Of a DNA stretch of 64,000 bases, positions 44,691 through 54,166 are shown piece by piece. Below the pieces are notes generated by a model that was not told the origin of the DNA, made no database searches, and saw nothing but the letters and a program-made list of their open reading frames with translations. Position 1 is the first letter of the stretch. Each line of letters begins with the position of its first letter. This DNA is from Meconema thalassinum. Taxonomy: Eukaryota > Arthropoda > Insecta > Orthoptera > Tettigoniidae. A program made the translations under genes and the position numbers. Location: NCBI GenBank assembly GCA_946902985.2, contig OX336388.2, positions 287,596,526-287,660,525 of the forward strand, read 5' to 3'.

Positions 44691-45428
44691 CAATTATTCA
44701 CATTTTTTGAATCACCAAATCAAAAGTATAAACACTCCAATTGCAACTCATTTTTTTACACAATCTCCCAACTTGGATTTCATTGAATTGGCAACGTATT
44801 GGAGCCATCCTCTTCGAAATAATAAGACATATGAACATTTCATTATACCATTGAAACAACTTCGGAAATAGTTCCAAGCCGATCTCCTTCAATAAGTCGA
44901 TTGTGAGTGCCCTTACGCTCGTCGGGGTCGTCTTGGTCATTCCGACACTCCTGAGACATTTAGAGGGTTTCATCCCCAAAGTGTACTTGGAGCCTTCTTG
45001 AAGGTTCGGTTTCATCTGTTGCGAGAAACTTGATTATGATGCCCTCTGCAACTTGTCCACTCATGACATGGTGGATGAAGCGCTGTGTGTGGGCGCAGAC
45101 TACTCTAATACCCTGTCAAATCTACGTCCATTTTCCCGACGTATTCCTCACTTCCTTCACTCAAATGCGGAGATAGTACCTTATTCTCTACACTAGTTAC
45201 CCAGACTGCTACAATCCCCACAGAAGCACAGGCTTTCAGACAAATTCACTCGGTGCTAATGACCATGATGTCTCAATTCCTAAAACGAATAAACAACCAC
45301 AACGCCCAAGGTATATGTGAACCATTGCTTAAATACATCAATATCTCACCGTGCATTGCCATGTGGTTCCCTCCAGCTGGATAGCCAGTATGACTGCTGG
45401 TTGATCCACCACTGTGATGACTTACTTT
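44691..45428. other. SINE-core relic; otherwise nothing recognised
   Basis: 45120-45300 carries CTTCACTCAAATGCGGAGAT, AGTACCTTATTCT and CCTAAAACGAATAAACAAC, a SINE core. The 105-codon minus-strand frame at 44698-45015 is unrecognised. Confidence 0.4.
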
Positions 45429-45455
45429 TATTTTTAGCCTATTTTCATTTATGTG
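45429..45455 (+). repeat. Family A 5'-end fragment
   Basis: TTTTTAGCCTATTTTCATTT, followed by GTGAGTGTGTGTG, is the first ~40 bp of family A with an internal deletion. It directly abuts the mariner remnant. Confidence 0.45.
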
Positions 45456-45469
45456 AGTGTGTGTGCAAA

Positions 45470-45820
45470 ATCCGCAAAACGGCGACCATGCAATGGAAGC
45501 ATAGGGGCAGTCCACCGCCAAGGAAATGTCGAACAGTGCCATCAGTTGGCAAGCGAATGGCGACAGTGTTCTGGGACACAAAGGTCATCATCCTCATTGA
45601 CTGGCTGGAATTGGGGGCCACGATTAGCAGTGCAGCATATGTGGAACCCTTAAGCGCTTACGTCGTGCCATTGAAACTAAGCGGTCAGGAAAATAGGCTA
45701 AAGGTGGGCTTCTGCAACATGACAATGCCCACCCCCGCACTAGCCGAGAGACCACCGCTGCCATTGATCAAATGGGATTCACGGTGCTGCTATACCCACC
45801 ATACTCTCCCGACTTGGTAC
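45470..45820 (+). pseudogene. Mariner transposase, first part (split by retrotransposon)
   Basis: In phases broken by frameshifts this stretch reads QWKHRGSPPPRK, RTVPSVGKRMATVFWDTK, ILIDWLE (first catalytic Asp), LLQHDNAHPRTSRETTAAID (second Asp) and YPPYSPDL. The spacing from the HDNA aspartate to the third aspartate, which lies just beyond the insertion, is 34 residues. That is the DD34D arrangement of mariner. The N-terminal helix-turn-helix region is missing, because the sequence abuts a family A fragment at about 45455. A single copy of the GTAC target keeps the mariner frame across the insertion site. Confidence 0.9.
45817..45820. repeat. GTAC target duplication (left)
   Basis: GTAC precedes the 5' LTR and is repeated at 60110-60113. 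With flanking CTTG and CAAG the original target was the perfect 12-bp palindrome CTTGGTACCAAG. Confidence 0.9.
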
Positions 45821-48800
45821 TGTACCCGATACCTATTTTAGGCTATCGGCTACGCCAGCAGACATTAAGCTGTAGTTGAGGTTTTGGGAAGCAATCGGAA
45901 AAGATAGCGCATCGATCGCGTCAAGAAGAATGCCAAGATGACGTAGCAGGTCAAGAATCAAGGAGGCATTGACGTCTGTAAGAAGATAGAATTATGAATG
46001 GAGATGTGAAGCTTTATTGAAATATATATGGGATTATAGCAATCAAAACAACTTAGAAGAGGATATATAACATGCATTATATGTGGAAATAATTTTATGG
46101 AAGTAAGTTATATTATAACAGAACAGCCGAGAGGATTCGGGTTCGAGACTATGTTCATGACGTGATAGCGCAGTGGTGGGGAGAATGAGCCACGTGCCGG
46201 CGCGGAACAAAAAGCCGGGACAGAGCGCTAGCAAGTCAGTGGAGCTCAGTGAGACGAGCAGTTCAGAGCAGCTCTATAGCACAGCGAGACGGGCATTGAA
46301 GGTCACGCAACTTACGTAAACCATCACGGCAGGAGTAGGCGACAGTTCTCGTATCACCGAGCAGCGAAGACCGAGAGGGTCGTTGATCCAGGCGACCTGG
46401 CCGAGGAGACAATTGTAGATAGCCAGGGTATTTCAAAACCACACTGATCGCATTTGAAGACTTTATTTCAAGCTTCATTTCGACGCTGTTCGAGCACAGG
46501 CTTTCACAAATAACCTTATAACCATGCTGTTATATAACACATTCAAAGCGACTTTTACTATTCCAAGTAAACTGAATGTTTAGCATAGGCTCTGATGAAC
46601 ATTATATCGTGCATTTATAAGATTTATATCTTATGCCATTTCATGAGTTATCAATTACAGACAGATACAGGGTGTATCGTAATCTTGAACACTATCTAGT
46701 AAAATTTTTATTTTACTCAAGTGGAACTTTGCAGTAAGTTGAGAGTGGACTTACAATTCTCAAACTGAACATTTATCGGAACAGTGGCGTATATTAGAAG
46801 AAGAGTAGGGGGTCCGCTGTTTCCATGAACTTTTCGAGAAGGAGTTGGACGATATCCGCTATGGGTAATCCGAGGTTCAACATGATCGAGTAAACGTGAA
46901 TAGAGACAAGATGGCACCACAGAGCGATGGATTCGATTCCTGACGAGAGGAGTCCAACAGCTGATTCGCTTGGGATTTCGAAGGAAATCGTCATTTCATG
47001 GATGAAATGATATTCACGCCGATCTTACGAGAAATCTTTAGGTAGGGAAAATCGACGATCTTGGAAATTACATTACAACTGATAATGAAAGGTATTGTAA
47101 GAGTTCTAACTACCTGATTCGATTATTTTCATGAATACTGGGCACACATGTATATTTTTCTAATAGGAGTGATTTGATTATTAAGACATGGTTTGAATTT
47201 ATATACTTCGAATTTGCTAGAATATGGAGTGACCATATGATATGGCAGGCATCATTATACGAAATTCTCACCGTTGTTTGGCTTTATTAAGCAGTTGTTT
47301 GGTCTTTTAGACATTTTTCCAGCTAGGATATTTTTCATGAATAGTTTTTTTTGAGTAACGAGTATTTCTAACTCGTGATCTGCAATTGATTATCAGAAAC
47401 TACTTCGTCAGTTCATTGCATACTAGCGAGTGTGTATTATTCATCAGTAGGGATTTTTCCATTGGATTGTTTGGAGATATTAAGAAGTTATTCACTTTAG
47501 TGAATGAACGTCGCTTTTATATGACAACTAGAAACTTGTTGATTCCTTTCTGGTACATTCACTCATATAATTCTACGAGATGGGGTCTTTCGTATTTATA
47601 CGATTGTATGGTGGTTACTCGCCTTACCCATCGTTCAGGGAACTATCATCCAAGTCGACGGGGCGAGGTCCTTCGTATTTATACGATTGTACGGTGGTTA
47701 CACATCTTACTCGCCATTGAGGGACTCATTTTTATCATCCGAATGTACACGAGATGTAAGTGAATTAAACAAGGAACTACTAGTCACATATCAGTCGAAA
47801 TTTTGTTAAATAAAGTAACGATAAATGTCAACAGGATTGCATTTAGTAATTCTTGTTTGCCAATCCAATATTTTGTTGCTATACTCTTTTGAGAGTAATT
47901 TCAGTTTAACAGCTATTACAGCTGATGCTTTGATGATTTTTATAATTGTGTTTGATACCTTTGAGAAGGATTTAAAGTAATTGAATCTAATAAGATTAAT
48001 CATTAATGGTCATAATTATTTTAAGGCAGATCAGTATTGCAGATTTTGATGTGAGAGATTATAGCACATTGGTGTTTTTCTGCGATGTGAATTATTGAAA
48101 CTTGTGAAAGAGAATTTATGCTATTTGAAAGCAGATCATAAATTACTGAAGTAATGTTTTTCCAATTGTTTAAGAAGTTGTCTAGATGTGATCAGAGTAA
48201 TTACAGTCATTGGAGATTATGTGCGTTAATAATTTGAAGCCATTTATATATTTTTGTAGATCATGCAACGTGGTTAAGTGGAGTTTGTGATAGGCATTTT
48301 GTGGAATTTGCCATGTGATAGTTGCAACGTTGATAATGTATTTTGAAGCAGACATGAGGTCGTCGTACCCAGTCTAGCGTTATTGTTGATATTCATGCTG
48401 TATGTGCTGAATATTTATGGAGTTTTTGGAGTAATTCTTATATTCAAATGTGATATTTGAAATATTGAAGAAATGTAATGTCGTTGTGGATAGTTAGATC
48501 CAACGTGATGTCGTGGAGACAATAATATTTTTTGGCATGATAAATTAAATACGAGATATAACTTGGAAGTAATAAAACTGTAAGACAACGTTCTATAAAC
48601 CATATTAAACAATTTGTTAGGAAATTAAACAAATAAATGAAGTTGATAATACAAGATTTTCTGAAAATAATAATTAATGAAATAATAATCTGAGATTTAA
48701 GCATGTTAACGATCTGACCTAATGAAATAAAAATCAGAATGACTAGATGAAATAATAAAATCTAAATAACCAGATGATTGAAATTTAAATAAGTTGATAA

Positions 48801-49922
48801 ATTAAAATTTTGAATAAATCGATGAATTAAATAGATGGATGAATTAAAGATTGAATAATTAAACTGATTGAAATAAATTAATCGACGATTGTAATGATGA
48901 TGAATAACTGAATTAGAAGGTGATGATTAATTAAAGAAGCTGATGATTAATGAATTTTTTATGGAATTAAATAAATTTAATTGAGAGATAATGTGAAGGA
49001 ATTGCAACTTGAAATGTGAATTTAAATGATGTAATGGTGATGAATTAACGATTCTGACAGGAATATTTAGAATTTTGAAATGAGAATTAATGTGAGAAAT
49101 ATTTAATTTTAATAATAATGATGATGTTGACCTATGAGAATTTGAATTTTCTGTAATTCACAGATAAGTGATTAATGACGATGTAAATAATGCAAATTAA
49201 TTATTCAATGTTTAGGAACATTTGATTAACATGTTATACGTTCAAATTATACCATGCAAACCATAATTTATGTGATATTTAATATGAGTGATTATTATAT
49301 GTGTATGTTTAGACAGCTTAATAACTTAATTAAATCCACATTGATGTTAAATTAAAGAGAATTAGGTCTCAGGTTTCACAAATGTCAGTGACGAAAGACA
49401 TAGTGCTACAGTGATCCTGAGAACCCAAGAGAACTTTATACATTTTCTTGTTATGTGGATAAAAATTAATTTTGCATTAGAAAGGAGATGGTTCGATTTT
49501 TGGACAATGACAATTTAACTTTGCATTCGACCATACTCTTAGGTAGGAATTATATTTAAAATGTCTGTCTGACTTTCAAAGTAAAATAAATTTGTTTTTA
49601 TCTTAGTGGTGATCTGATGATGGTGTGATGTTCCTTTTTCTTTCCTTGTCTTGAGTAAGGCTTATCCGGAAAGGAAGTGGTTTTGCTAGGAATTCAGTTG
49701 ATGGCGCCCATTTATATTTGAATTATTTTTATTAACTTAAGCCCGTAACGACCCTAGAGATACTTTGTCTCGTGAAACCCACTGCTTTTTTGAGAACTCA
49801 GCTGAATTTCCGACACATTCCTTATTTGAGTAGAGGTTCATTTAACTCCGCTCTGTCCTGGAACTCCAGGGATGTGATGTTATAGCAGATGGGTCATCGC
49901 ATCCCCAGGACGAACGGGTACA
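45821..49922 (+). mobile_element. 5' LTR of Ty3/Gypsy-type retrotransposon, 4102 bp
   Basis: Begins TGTACCCGATACC and ends CCAGGACGAACGGGTACA, giving TG...CA with an 8-bp inverted terminus TGTACCCG/CGGGTACA. It aligns without gaps to 56008-60109 (offset 10187). I saw three substitutions (46425 A/G, 46680 T/A, 46765 C/T). The middle third has a direct repeat (47588-47617 and 47671-47700). The 3' third (48700-49350) is very AT-rich. An initiator-like TCAGT with GAGACG downstream occurs at about 46232-46260. Frames inside (for example 47386-47763) show no known domain. Confidence 0.95.
47588..47700 (+). repeat. 30-bp direct repeat inside 5' LTR
   Basis: (T/C)TTCGTATTTATACGATTGT followed by A(T/C)GGTGGTTA occurs at 47588 and 47671, 83 bp apart, and identically in the 3' LTR at 57775 and 57858. 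Confidence 0.85.
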
Positions 49923-50228
49923 GAGAGAGAGGGAGAATTGGCTTTATCCAACTAGTGGGGCTTTTCGATTTTGTTAATTCTATGGAATCACATCAGATTT
50001 AGATTACTGAGAGATTGATCTCAAGTTCATTTAAGTATGTTACAAAATTTATTATACTTAGTCAGACAATGTACTTGTGTGCCCAATCCTGTGTTCATGT
50101 TAATCGTATTAGTAATATCATGTTAGTTATAAGATATTTTTCCCTATACCCAAGTGAATGCAGGAATTGAGACATTGTGATGTGTTGTTGTCTAACGTCT
50201 CTATATAATTCTATATTGAAATATAATT
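49923..50228 (+). promoter_or_regulatory. Retroelement leader with possible primer-binding site
   Basis: The ~306-nt leader between LTR and gag starts with a GAGAGAGAGGGAGAA tract. TGGC at 49939, CCAAC at 49948 and GTGGGGC at 49955 appear in the order of a tRNA-Lys-type primer-binding site (TGGCGCCCAACGTGGGGC), but with extra bases between. No perfect 18-nt match to a tRNA I know was seen. Confidence 0.35.
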
Positions 50229-52658
50229 ATGTTGCCAGAGGATTTAGCGAAGGTGTTAGGAGAGTTACAGACGGGTATGTCTGGAATTGCAGAAACTATT
50301 TCTAAGATGGAAACGGAAGTTAAAGAACAAATTAATAATTCAGAAGCTAGATTAGAAGCTAAATGTAAAGAGAATGTAAAATCATTACAGGCTAGTAACG
50401 AAGGCAATCTGAACGATAGTTTAAAGTCATTAGAGACTAGGTTACAATCTAGTACTGAAGAAAATTTGAAATTGTTGCAGTCAACTAATGAAGATAATTT
50501 AAAGTTATTAGAGGCTAGGCTACAGTCAAATAGTGAAGCTAACTTGAAAGATAACTTTAAATCGTTAGAAGAGAAATTACAGTCTCGTAGTGAAGAAACT
50601 AATACTGAATTAGAAAATAAGTTAACTAGATTAGAGAATAGTTTAACTTTAAAGAATAATGAGATGCTGAAAACTTTACAATTAGACATTATTGCAGTAA
50701 ACATGAAAGGAGAGGAAAATGTTCAAATATTAAGGAAAAATATTATTGAATTGGAAAGTAGAGGAGAAGAATATATTTTTACTTTAAGAACAGACGTTAT
50801 GACCATACAGAAAGACATTAAGTCAGATGTATCGAAGTTGAGATTCGACATTGATGGTTTAGTGGCAGATGTAGGAAAAATTCAAGATTGGTCTACCGAA
50901 GTATCTTTCGAGACTAAGATTAAGGGTCTAGAAACGAATCTAGGTAACGAAATAAAAGATTTAAAGACAGTAATTGGGACCATTAAAGATGAAGTCTTGG
51001 GAGAGGTCAATTCTAATTTAAAGTCGTTAGAAAATCAATTGCAGAAGGATATTAGAAAGATAGACGACGATATAGAGCAAAAGGTTAACGAAAACTTAGC
51101 TTTATTTAAAAATAGAGTCGGAGCAATTGTGGAAGAACGATATAGTGAGGTCGATGCCGAAGCAAAAGAGAAACGTGACGGGTTAGATGAAAAATTAATC
51201 GCAGGTATGGCAAACTTAGAAGCTAGGTTTACGGAAAGCAAAGAAGCGATGAAGATAGATTCAACACTATTTAGAACAGATGTTGATCTGTTGAAAGAAC
51301 AAGTCGCGTTAGTAAGGAACACGTGCGAAGGAAAAATTGACAAGTTAAGGAACGATCTAGACGAGAGTAGCAAGACGCAGGATGTTACATCGTTAGATGA
51401 GTTGAAGACTCAGGTCAAGAGATTAGCAGAAGACAGGATGACTAAACTAGAATCCATAGTTAACAGTTTTACCAGTCATAATGTAACATCAGGGGAAACA
51501 TTGATGAATCAAACAGCGATAGACCGCAGTATGACGAATCAAGAACCGAGCATGGTAGAAGACCGTCAAATGCAACCGAATGTGACATTCGAAAGGGTCA
51601 GTTCAACCCCTCAGGAGAATCCAAGTTCGAGTAGGAGTACGTTAGGTCCAAGCGAACGATACTCAGGTCCAGTCACAATTATAAGGAACCTAGATGACAA
51701 ACCGAGAAAGTTTTCGGGAAATACAGGAGTTACACCAGTAGAATTTCTGCGAGATATTCGAGACTACATGGCGGAACACAGGGTAGCCAAAGAAAGAGAG
51801 CTAAGGATAGTAGAACGCGCCTTAGATGGATCTGCACTTACGTGGTTTAGAGCGTTCAGAAGCAACTTTGCGAACATGGAGCAATTTGCCATGGCTTTCT
51901 TGAGGAGATTCTGGAGTGCCGAGGATCAACTCAACGTAAGAGCGGAGATGTACTCTAAACGCTATTCTACGTCACATCCGACGCATTACGCCAACTATTT
52001 CACGTCACAGCTGGCTAAATTACAGTTCCTTATTCCTCCATTGCCAGAAGAAGAGCTTTTGCAAGCTATAGCGCGACAGTTACCGATAGAGGTACAGCGA
52101 TCTCTGATAGCATCAGGAGCCAATACGCTGGAACATTATGATGACATTTTACGGCGGTTGGATTATACAAGCGCACAGGTCACGCCTAGAAGTAATAGGA
52201 ACGACAACAGAAACACGCAAGAAGTAAATGCGGTAGTCGTGGACAATGCAGCTCAAACGGACAGAAGGGATTCCTGGGAAAACCGACGGAACGATGGGAA
52301 TCGAGGAAATATCCGTAACGCAAGAGGAAATGATCGATATAGAGGACCATATGAAAGGCCATACGATCAAGAAGCGAGAGATAGCCGGTATAGGAATTAT
52401 AACCAAAATTCCAGGTATCAGGACAGGAATCGGTATAATAACAGATATCGGGGAAGGAATAACTGGAACGGAGGTCAACAGTTTAATGGAAACGACCGAC
52501 AGGATGGCCGAAGAAACGACCCTAACGACAGAAGGGATAATCGTGGACATGAGAGGTCGAGACAAGAGGATAGACAGCCTAGTGCACCACTCGAGGAGAC
52601 AGTGAGAGATGTCAATCGAGCCAGCACGAGTGGCGAAGGAAAAAAAACGTCAAATTAA
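50229..52658 (+). CDS. gag: Gag polyprotein, 809 residues
   Basis: The ATG at 50229 is the first in a long open frame that ends with TAA at 52656. Residues ~20-410 are a long coiled coil. They include heptad-like near-repeats of ~20 residues (LEARLQS, SLEEKLQS, SLETRLQS with ENLK/DNLK linkers at 60-120). Residues ~490-650 form the retrotransposon gag core (RKFSGNTGVTPVEFLRDIRD, LTWFRAFRSNF, FLRRFWSAEDQ, LPIEVQRSLI). Residues ~680-785 are Arg/Asn/Asp/Gly-rich and basic, and probably bind RNA. No CCHC zinc knuckle is present. It should form the particle in the cytoplasm. The extended coiled coil is unusual for the family. Codon use matches the following pol frame. The frame is intact. Confidence 0.9.
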   Translation: MLPEDLAKVLGELQTGMSGIAETISKMETEVKEQINNSEARLEAKCKENVKSLQASNEGNLNDSLKSLETRLQSSTEENLKLLQSTNEDNLKLLEARLQSNSEANLKDNFKSLEEKLQSRSEETNTELENKLTRLENSLTLKNNEMLKTLQLDIIAVNMKGEENVQILRKNIIELESRGEEYIFTLRTDVMTIQKDIKSDVSKLRFDIDGLVADVGKIQDWSTEVSFETKIKGLETNLGNEIKDLKTVIGTIKDEVLGEVNSNLKSLENQLQKDIRKIDDDIEQKVNENLALFKNRVGAIVEERYSEVDAEAKEKRDGLDEKLIAGMANLEARFTESKEAMKIDSTLFRTDVDLLKEQVALVRNTCEGKIDKLRNDLDESSKTQDVTSLDELKTQVKRLAEDRMTKLESIVNSFTSHNVTSGETLMNQTAIDRSMTNQEPSMVEDRQMQPNVTFERVSSTPQENPSSSRSTLGPSERYSGPVTIIRNLDDKPRKFSGNTGVTPVEFLRDIRDYMAEHRVAKERELRIVERALDGSALTWFRAFRSNFANMEQFAMAFLRRFWSAEDQLNVRAEMYSKRYSTSHPTHYANYFTSQLAKLQFLIPPLPEEELLQAIARQLPIEVQRSLIASGANTLEHYDDILRRLDYTSAQVTPRSNRNDNRNTQEVNAVVVDNAAQTDRRDSWENRRNDGNRGNIRNARGNDRYRGPYERPYDQEARDSRYRNYNQNSRYQDRNRYNNRYRGRNNWNGGQQFNGNDRQDGRRNDPNDRRDNRGHERSRQEDRQPSAPLEETVRDVNRASTSGEGKKTSN
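52640..52647 (+). promoter_or_regulatory. Probable -1 ribosomal frameshift site (A8)
   Basis: Eight A residues, read in the gag frame as GGA-AAA-AAA-ACG, create the slippery heptamer A-AAA-AAA nine bases before the gag stop. A one-base backward slip enters the pol frame, which is open from upstream of this point to 54163. Known -1 sites use A-AAA-AAC or A-AAA-AAG. No downstream pseudoknot was modelled. Confidence 0.65.
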
Positions 52659-54166
52659 CTCCAGAGAAAAATGAAAATCATTGGGAATCAATCGTCATCG
52701 TGGAAACATATCAGGTCAAGGACGAGGATTTAATCGAGGAAGAAGACATAGTACAACGGGAAAATAGACATGAATTGCCAGTTATTAGTGTGGAAGTCAT
52801 GGGAAAAGAAATAAAGACACTTGTAGACACAGGGGCTATGGTGAGCTTGATATCCATAGGTTGCCTGGATGAATTGAAATTATTAGGAGGAATTACAATG
52901 TTGCCAACTGTTGTTAGCAAAATTCAAGGGGTGATTCCAGACAGGAGTATGAAATGTAAAGGTCAGGTACTTTTAGATGTTGGGATTGGAACCAGAAGTT
53001 TTGAACAGATGTTCCTAGTAGTGGGTCAACTACATTTTGACATGATCCTAGGAGTGGATTTCCTAAGTGAGAGTGGCCTGATCATAGATATGCAGAGTAG
53101 GCGCATGTACTTTCAAGAAGGGGTTATGGAAAATCAAGAATCGGAGATGACATTCTTTAGAGAGGATATATTGGATGAAATTGTATGCAGCGTTGAAAGG
53201 TCTATAGAAGATAAAATTGGCATGACAAGTAAAATAAATCCAGAAATTAAGGGGCAGTTTGATCAAGTAATTTTAGAATATGAGGATATATTCAATGACA
53301 AACCAGGTCTCATAGAAAATTTTACCTACAGCATCAAGTTGATGGATGACAAACCATACCATAAAAATTTATATCCTATTCCGGATAAATGGAAGGAGGA
53401 AGTCAGCATAATGATAAGCGACATGGAAACAGAAGGAATAATTAAGAAAATGCCAACTGCTTATTTGAATCCTTTAGCTGTTGTCAAGAAACCTAACGGT
53501 AAGCTGAGGATATGTCTAGATGCCAGAGCCCTTAACGAAAGAGTTCTTCCTGAACACGATAGACCACCTGTTATTCGTGAATTGTTACGCCGATTCAGAG
53601 GAAAGAGTGTCTTCTCGACAATCGATCTGACTAGTTCATATTATCATGTTGAGCTAGCAGAAGACTGTAAACAGTACACAGGGTTCTTGTTTGACCATAA
53701 AACGTATGTATTCAATAGGTTACCTTTTGGTGTGAAAAATAGTGGTCCGGTGATGATCCGAGCACTAGATGAAAATTTGTCAGATGCAGTTAAAGAGCAT
53801 GTGGTAAGCTATATTGATGACCTGATTATAGCGTCTGAGACAGCGGAAGAACATATCAGACACCTTCAAATGCTTTTCGAAGATCTTAGAAGAACGAATT
53901 TCAAGGTGAACTTCAATAAATGTCAATTCTTTCATGAAGAAATTGAATTTCTTGGACATAGAATCGATGGAGATGGTTATAGGCCCAATCCAAAGAAAAT
54001 CATGGCAATTTCAGAGTTTCCAACACCACGAAAGATTAAAGAGGTACGGCAGTTTTTAGGCATGTGTCAGTTCTTTTCAACACATTGTCCTGAATATACT
54101 GAGACGATGGCACCTCTGCAGGATTTATTAAGGAAGAGAAATCGATGGAAATGGGACGATAGATGA
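52640..54166 (+). CDS. pol: Pol, first part: protease and reverse transcriptase
   Basis: The frame is -1 relative to gag and has no ATG at its head, as expected for a frameshift product. An alternative GTG at 52700 begins the stretch used for numbering here. Protease: LVDTGAMVSL (catalytic Asp ~43) and ILGVDFL (~116-122). Reverse transcriptase: VVKKPNGKLRICLDARALN (~261-279), FSTIDLTSSYYHVEL (first catalytic Asp, ~305-319), LPFGVKNS (~341) and YIDDLIIA (catalytic YIDD, ~371-374). Then FLGHRIDGDG and QFLGMCQFFS. The order and motifs are those of Ty3/Gypsy elements. Translation halts at TGA 54164-54166, just after the RT connection, although the frame continues open beyond it. Confidence 0.9.
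   Translation, partial: KKNVKLTPEKNENHWESIVIVETYQVKDEDLIEEEDIVQRENRHELPVISVEVMGKEIKTLVDTGAMVSLISIGCLDELKLLGGITMLPTVVSKIQGVIPDRSMKCKGQVLLDVGIGTRSFEQMFLVVGQLHFDMILGVDFLSESGLIIDMQSRRMYFQEGVMENQESEMTFFREDILDEIVCSVERSIEDKIGMTSKINPEIKGQFDQVILEYEDIFNDKPGLIENFTYSIKLMDDKPYHKNLYPIPDKWKEEVSIMISDMETEGIIKKMPTAYLNPLAVVKKPNGKLRICLDARALNERVLPEHDRPPVIRELLRRFRGKSVFSTIDLTSSYYHVELAEDCKQYTGFLFDHKTYVFNRLPFGVKNSGPVMIRALDENLSDAVKEHVVSYIDDLIIASETAEEHIRHLQMLFEDLRRTNFKVNFNKCQFFHEEIEFLGHRIDGDGYRPNPKKIMAISEFPTPRKIKEVRQFLGMCQFFSTHCPEYTETMAPLQDLLRKRNRWKWDDR
54164..54166 (+). other. Single in-frame TGA in pol
   Basis: The TGA follows WKWDDR and precedes NQAFLAAKKML in the same phase, within the usual W----Q-AF--LK segment that leads into RNase H. 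It is the only break in pol. It may be a recent nonsense substitution or a read-through codon. Confidence 0.85.

Noticed and set aside
47386..47763. 125-codon frame in the 5' LTR (identical at 57573-57950 in the 3' LTR)
   Set aside because: Conservation reflects the recent LTR duplication. No domain is recognised and it spans an internal direct repeat.
50201..50704. 167-codon minus-strand frame opposite gag
   Set aside because: Ser/Leu/Asn-biased antisense shadow of the coiled-coil coding sequence.
52246..52605. 119-codon frame overlapping the 3' end of gag
   Set aside because: Ile/Thr/Gly-biased shadow of the Arg/Asn-rich gag tail, with no known motif.
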